Below, piece by piece: positions 28,846 to 30,103 of a stretch of 30,103 nucleotides of DNA. Under the pieces are notes generated by a model. The model saw nothing but the letters and a program-made list of their open reading frames with translations, made no database searches and had not been told where the DNA came from. A program made the translations under genes and the position numbers. The DNA is taken from assembly GCA_964591275.1 (NCBI GenBank), contig CAZQAE010000061.1, positions 1 through 30,103 on the forward strand, written 5' to 3'. This stretch comes from G963674685 sp964591275 (GTDB lineage: Bacteria; Lernaellota; Lernaellaia; JACKCT01). Each line of letters opens with the position of its first letter. The first letter of the stretch is position 1.

Positions 28846-29652
28846 TTATTCAACAGTCACCTGCGCGGGAGAATGCAAAATGATATTTGGGCCGTTATAC
28901 CTTCCGATATAACCGAAAACACTCACCTGTTTCCCCGTCAAGGATTGGTCAAGTCCAAGTCCTTTGGACGAAAATAACTCCTTGGCGTCTTTGAATATTG
29001 TGGCCGAAAAATCAGTTTTCCAATCGTCGCCGAAATTGATATGGACCGCCTTTTCCCCGACATGCACATTTTTTACGATCCCGCGCACAAGGGCATGGCG
29101 TCCGATCAACCGCTGCGCATCCTCTGGTTTACTCACGGCCCCGCGACTCGCTTTCCAAATGCCCAGACCCTCGACATAAGCCGATCTGGAAGCCGTCCAG
29201 TATTCCTGCGCGCGCCGACCGGTCAGGCAGGACGAATCGGTGAATACACGACCGAGCCCACGTCGAAGCAAACGCCGCGTGACGTCAATATCGCCAACGA
29301 ACACGGCGGCTAGTGTCCGTCCGTACTTGTCCAGAGGGCGAGCCTGACAAATCTCGATCCTCGCACTTTTTCCCACGCAAAGTTTCCGGTTGGCTTCCGT
29401 GGCTTTTCGATACCCGGCTTCCCCTTTTTCAGGCGTGTCAATTCCGATATAGCGAACTTTCTCGCCACCCCCGATGGTGATAGTATCGCCATCAATGACT
29501 TTTTCGATGGCAACAAATTTTGAAAACTTCGAGGAGGCGCCCTTCAGCCCAACATTTTCCTCCGCGGCAGGCGCCAGGCCAGCGACGCAAAGTGCCAACA
29601 CGGCAACGCAAAACGCAACAATCACGCAAAATGGGATTCGAATACGCACCAT
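28846..29652 (-). CDS. Exported thermonuclease (SNase/TNase) family protein
   Basis: The protein begins with a signal peptide (MVRIRIPF, hydrophobic core, then GLAPAAEE). An SNase-like OB domain follows with IDGDTITIGGGEKVRYIGIDTPEKGE and DKYGRTLA, which contain the Asp, Arg and Glu positions of the nuclease site. The C-terminal ~85 residues look like a separate OB/tOB-type domain (ALVRGIVKNVHVGEKAVHINFGDDW...GKQVSVFGYI). I chose ATG 29652 over ATG 29676 because AAGG lies 9 nt upstream and it gives a compact signal-peptide n-region; the longer form adds 8 residues. It likely degrades nucleic acids outside the cytoplasm. Confidence 0.82.
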   Translation of the reverse strand: MVRIRIPFCVIVAFCVAVLALCVAGLAPAAEENVGLKGASSKFSKFVAIEKVIDGDTITIGGGEKVRYIGIDTPEKGEAGYRKATEANRKLCVGKSARIEICQARPLDKYGRTLAAVFVGDIDVTRRLLRRGLGRVFTDSSCLTGRRAQEYWTASRSAYVEGLGIWKASRGAVSKPEDAQRLIGRHALVRGIVKNVHVGEKAVHINFGDDWKTDFSATIFKDAKELFSSKGLGLDQSLTGKQVSVFGYIGRYNGPNIILHSPAQVTVE

Positions 29653-30043
29653 AGTATTCGGCCTTGCATTCGTCATCTTGAATGAGCGTCCGGGCGCTTT
29701 AGAAAATGATTCGCTACGCCAATGACCACGACCCGGAAGGCAGCGGCGTCTGAAACACGCCTGGCAACCTCACACGTCAAAATAGCTTTGCGATATTTCG
29801 TCACCCATAGCAAGTACAGGTAAATCCCGAAAACGCTTCAAGATATGACCTGAAAAACTGTTCTTCGTACCCCCTCTATTCTCCGAAACACGCAAAGCAA
29901 ACCAAGGAAATGTCCATCAGGTCCGACAAAAATTCAATGCCGCCCAATGCCATTGGCGATGAGCGGCTGCTGTCTTGACAAGATAAAAGCAAAAAGTATA
30001 GTACGCTTCTCGTCGCGCATATCGCGATGAAAGGCGTTAGTAT
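29653..30043. other. Intergenic region before tRNA-Asn
   Basis: About 390 bp without a supportable gene. It contains the tRNA promoter (29975-30002) and the undefined upstream region of the thermonuclease gene. The short minus-strand open frame reaching into the tRNA has no family features. Nothing else is evident. Confidence 0.5.
29975..30002 (+). promoter_or_regulatory. Sigma70-type promoter of tRNA-Asn
   Basis: Perfect -35 TTGACA (29975-29980), a 16-nt spacer, and -10 TATAGT (29997-30002), ending 41 nt before the tRNA 5' end. Confidence 0.7.
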
Positions 30044-30103
30044 TCCTGAGTAGCTCAATTGGTAGAGCGGGTGGCTGTTAACCACTAGGTCGGGGGTTCG
30101 AGT
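30044..30103 (+). tRNA. tRNA-Asn (anticodon GTT), 3' end beyond the window
   Basis: The sequence starts with acceptor strand TCCTGAG. Next come TA, the D arm GCTC...GAGC with AATTGGTA, the anticodon arm GGTGG-CTGTTAA-CCACT (anticodon GTT, reading AAC/AAU), variable loop AGGTC, and the T arm to TTCGAGT. The window ends inside the T arm, so the acceptor 3' strand cannot be checked. Confidence 0.93.

Noticed and set aside
29876..30085. 69-aa minus-strand open frame overlapping the tRNA-Asn
   Set aside because: It runs through the tRNA and its promoter and has no family features.
1..30103. CRISPR array, prophage or integrase/att site
   Set aside because: No regularly spaced short repeats, cas genes, phage structural genes or integrase were seen; the partial tRNA at the right end has no adjacent integrase within the window.

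Overview
The window is mostly one long minus-strand gene cluster for the Wood-Ljungdahl (reductive acetyl-CoA) pathway of a strict anaerobe. Family content (bacterial CODH/ACS set, DUF3786, CooT, two CooC ATPases, NuoE/NuoF-type flavoprotein subunits, FolE2, a Smithella/Syntrophus-like IS200 TnpA) suggests Desulfobacterota (former Deltaproteobacteria), possibly a Syntrophia-like lineage. This taxonomic call is inference from gene families; no marker gene was compared.

Layout. Left edge (1-1413): the start of a second nuoE-nuoF pair, a decayed IS200/IS605 element and a 171-bp promoter/leader repeat (copy A). Then panE (minus) diverges from panB-cooT (plus). From 4018 to 22546 everything is on the minus strand. 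In transcription order it is fhs, folD, remnants of hdrA and metV, metF, folE2, cooC, nuoE, nuoF and a short NuoG-like protein; then a 181-bp gap; then a 70-aa unknown, acsD, cooS/acsA, acsB, acsC, acsE, a DUF3786 gene and a second cooC. A second copy of the promoter/leader repeat (copy B) lies just upstream of fhs. On the plus strand, diverging from fhs, is pabA-pabB-pabC. The right end is ordinary: a DUF188 (YaiI/YqxD) protein, a GT4 glycosyltransferase, a CPBP-family membrane protein, an exported thermonuclease-like protein and a truncated tRNA-Asn with a clear promoter.

How the genes fit together. Fhs, FolD and MetF carry C1 units on tetrahydrofolate, AcsE moves the methyl group to the corrinoid protein AcsCD, and CooS/AcsB make acetyl-CoA. 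CooC (two), CooT and perhaps DUF3786 serve nickel/cluster maturation. FolE2 and PabABC supply folate, the methyl-branch carrier. PanB and PanE supply pantoate for CoA, the acetyl acceptor, and PanB itself consumes methylene-H4F. The NuoE/NuoF/NuoG-like trio is an NAD(P)H-ferredoxin electron module whose catalytic partner is not in the window.

Most notable: (1) the 171/170-bp repeats, about 91% identical with only transition differences plus one indel, each carrying a sigma70-like promoter pointing into a C1/redox operon; (2) a deletion scar that fuses the start of an HdrA-like gene to the last codons of metV; (3) a compensated pair of frameshifts at the start of metF that scrambles the strand carrying the family's catalytic Glu. 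The methylene-H4F reductase step is thus the one damaged part of an otherwise complete cluster.
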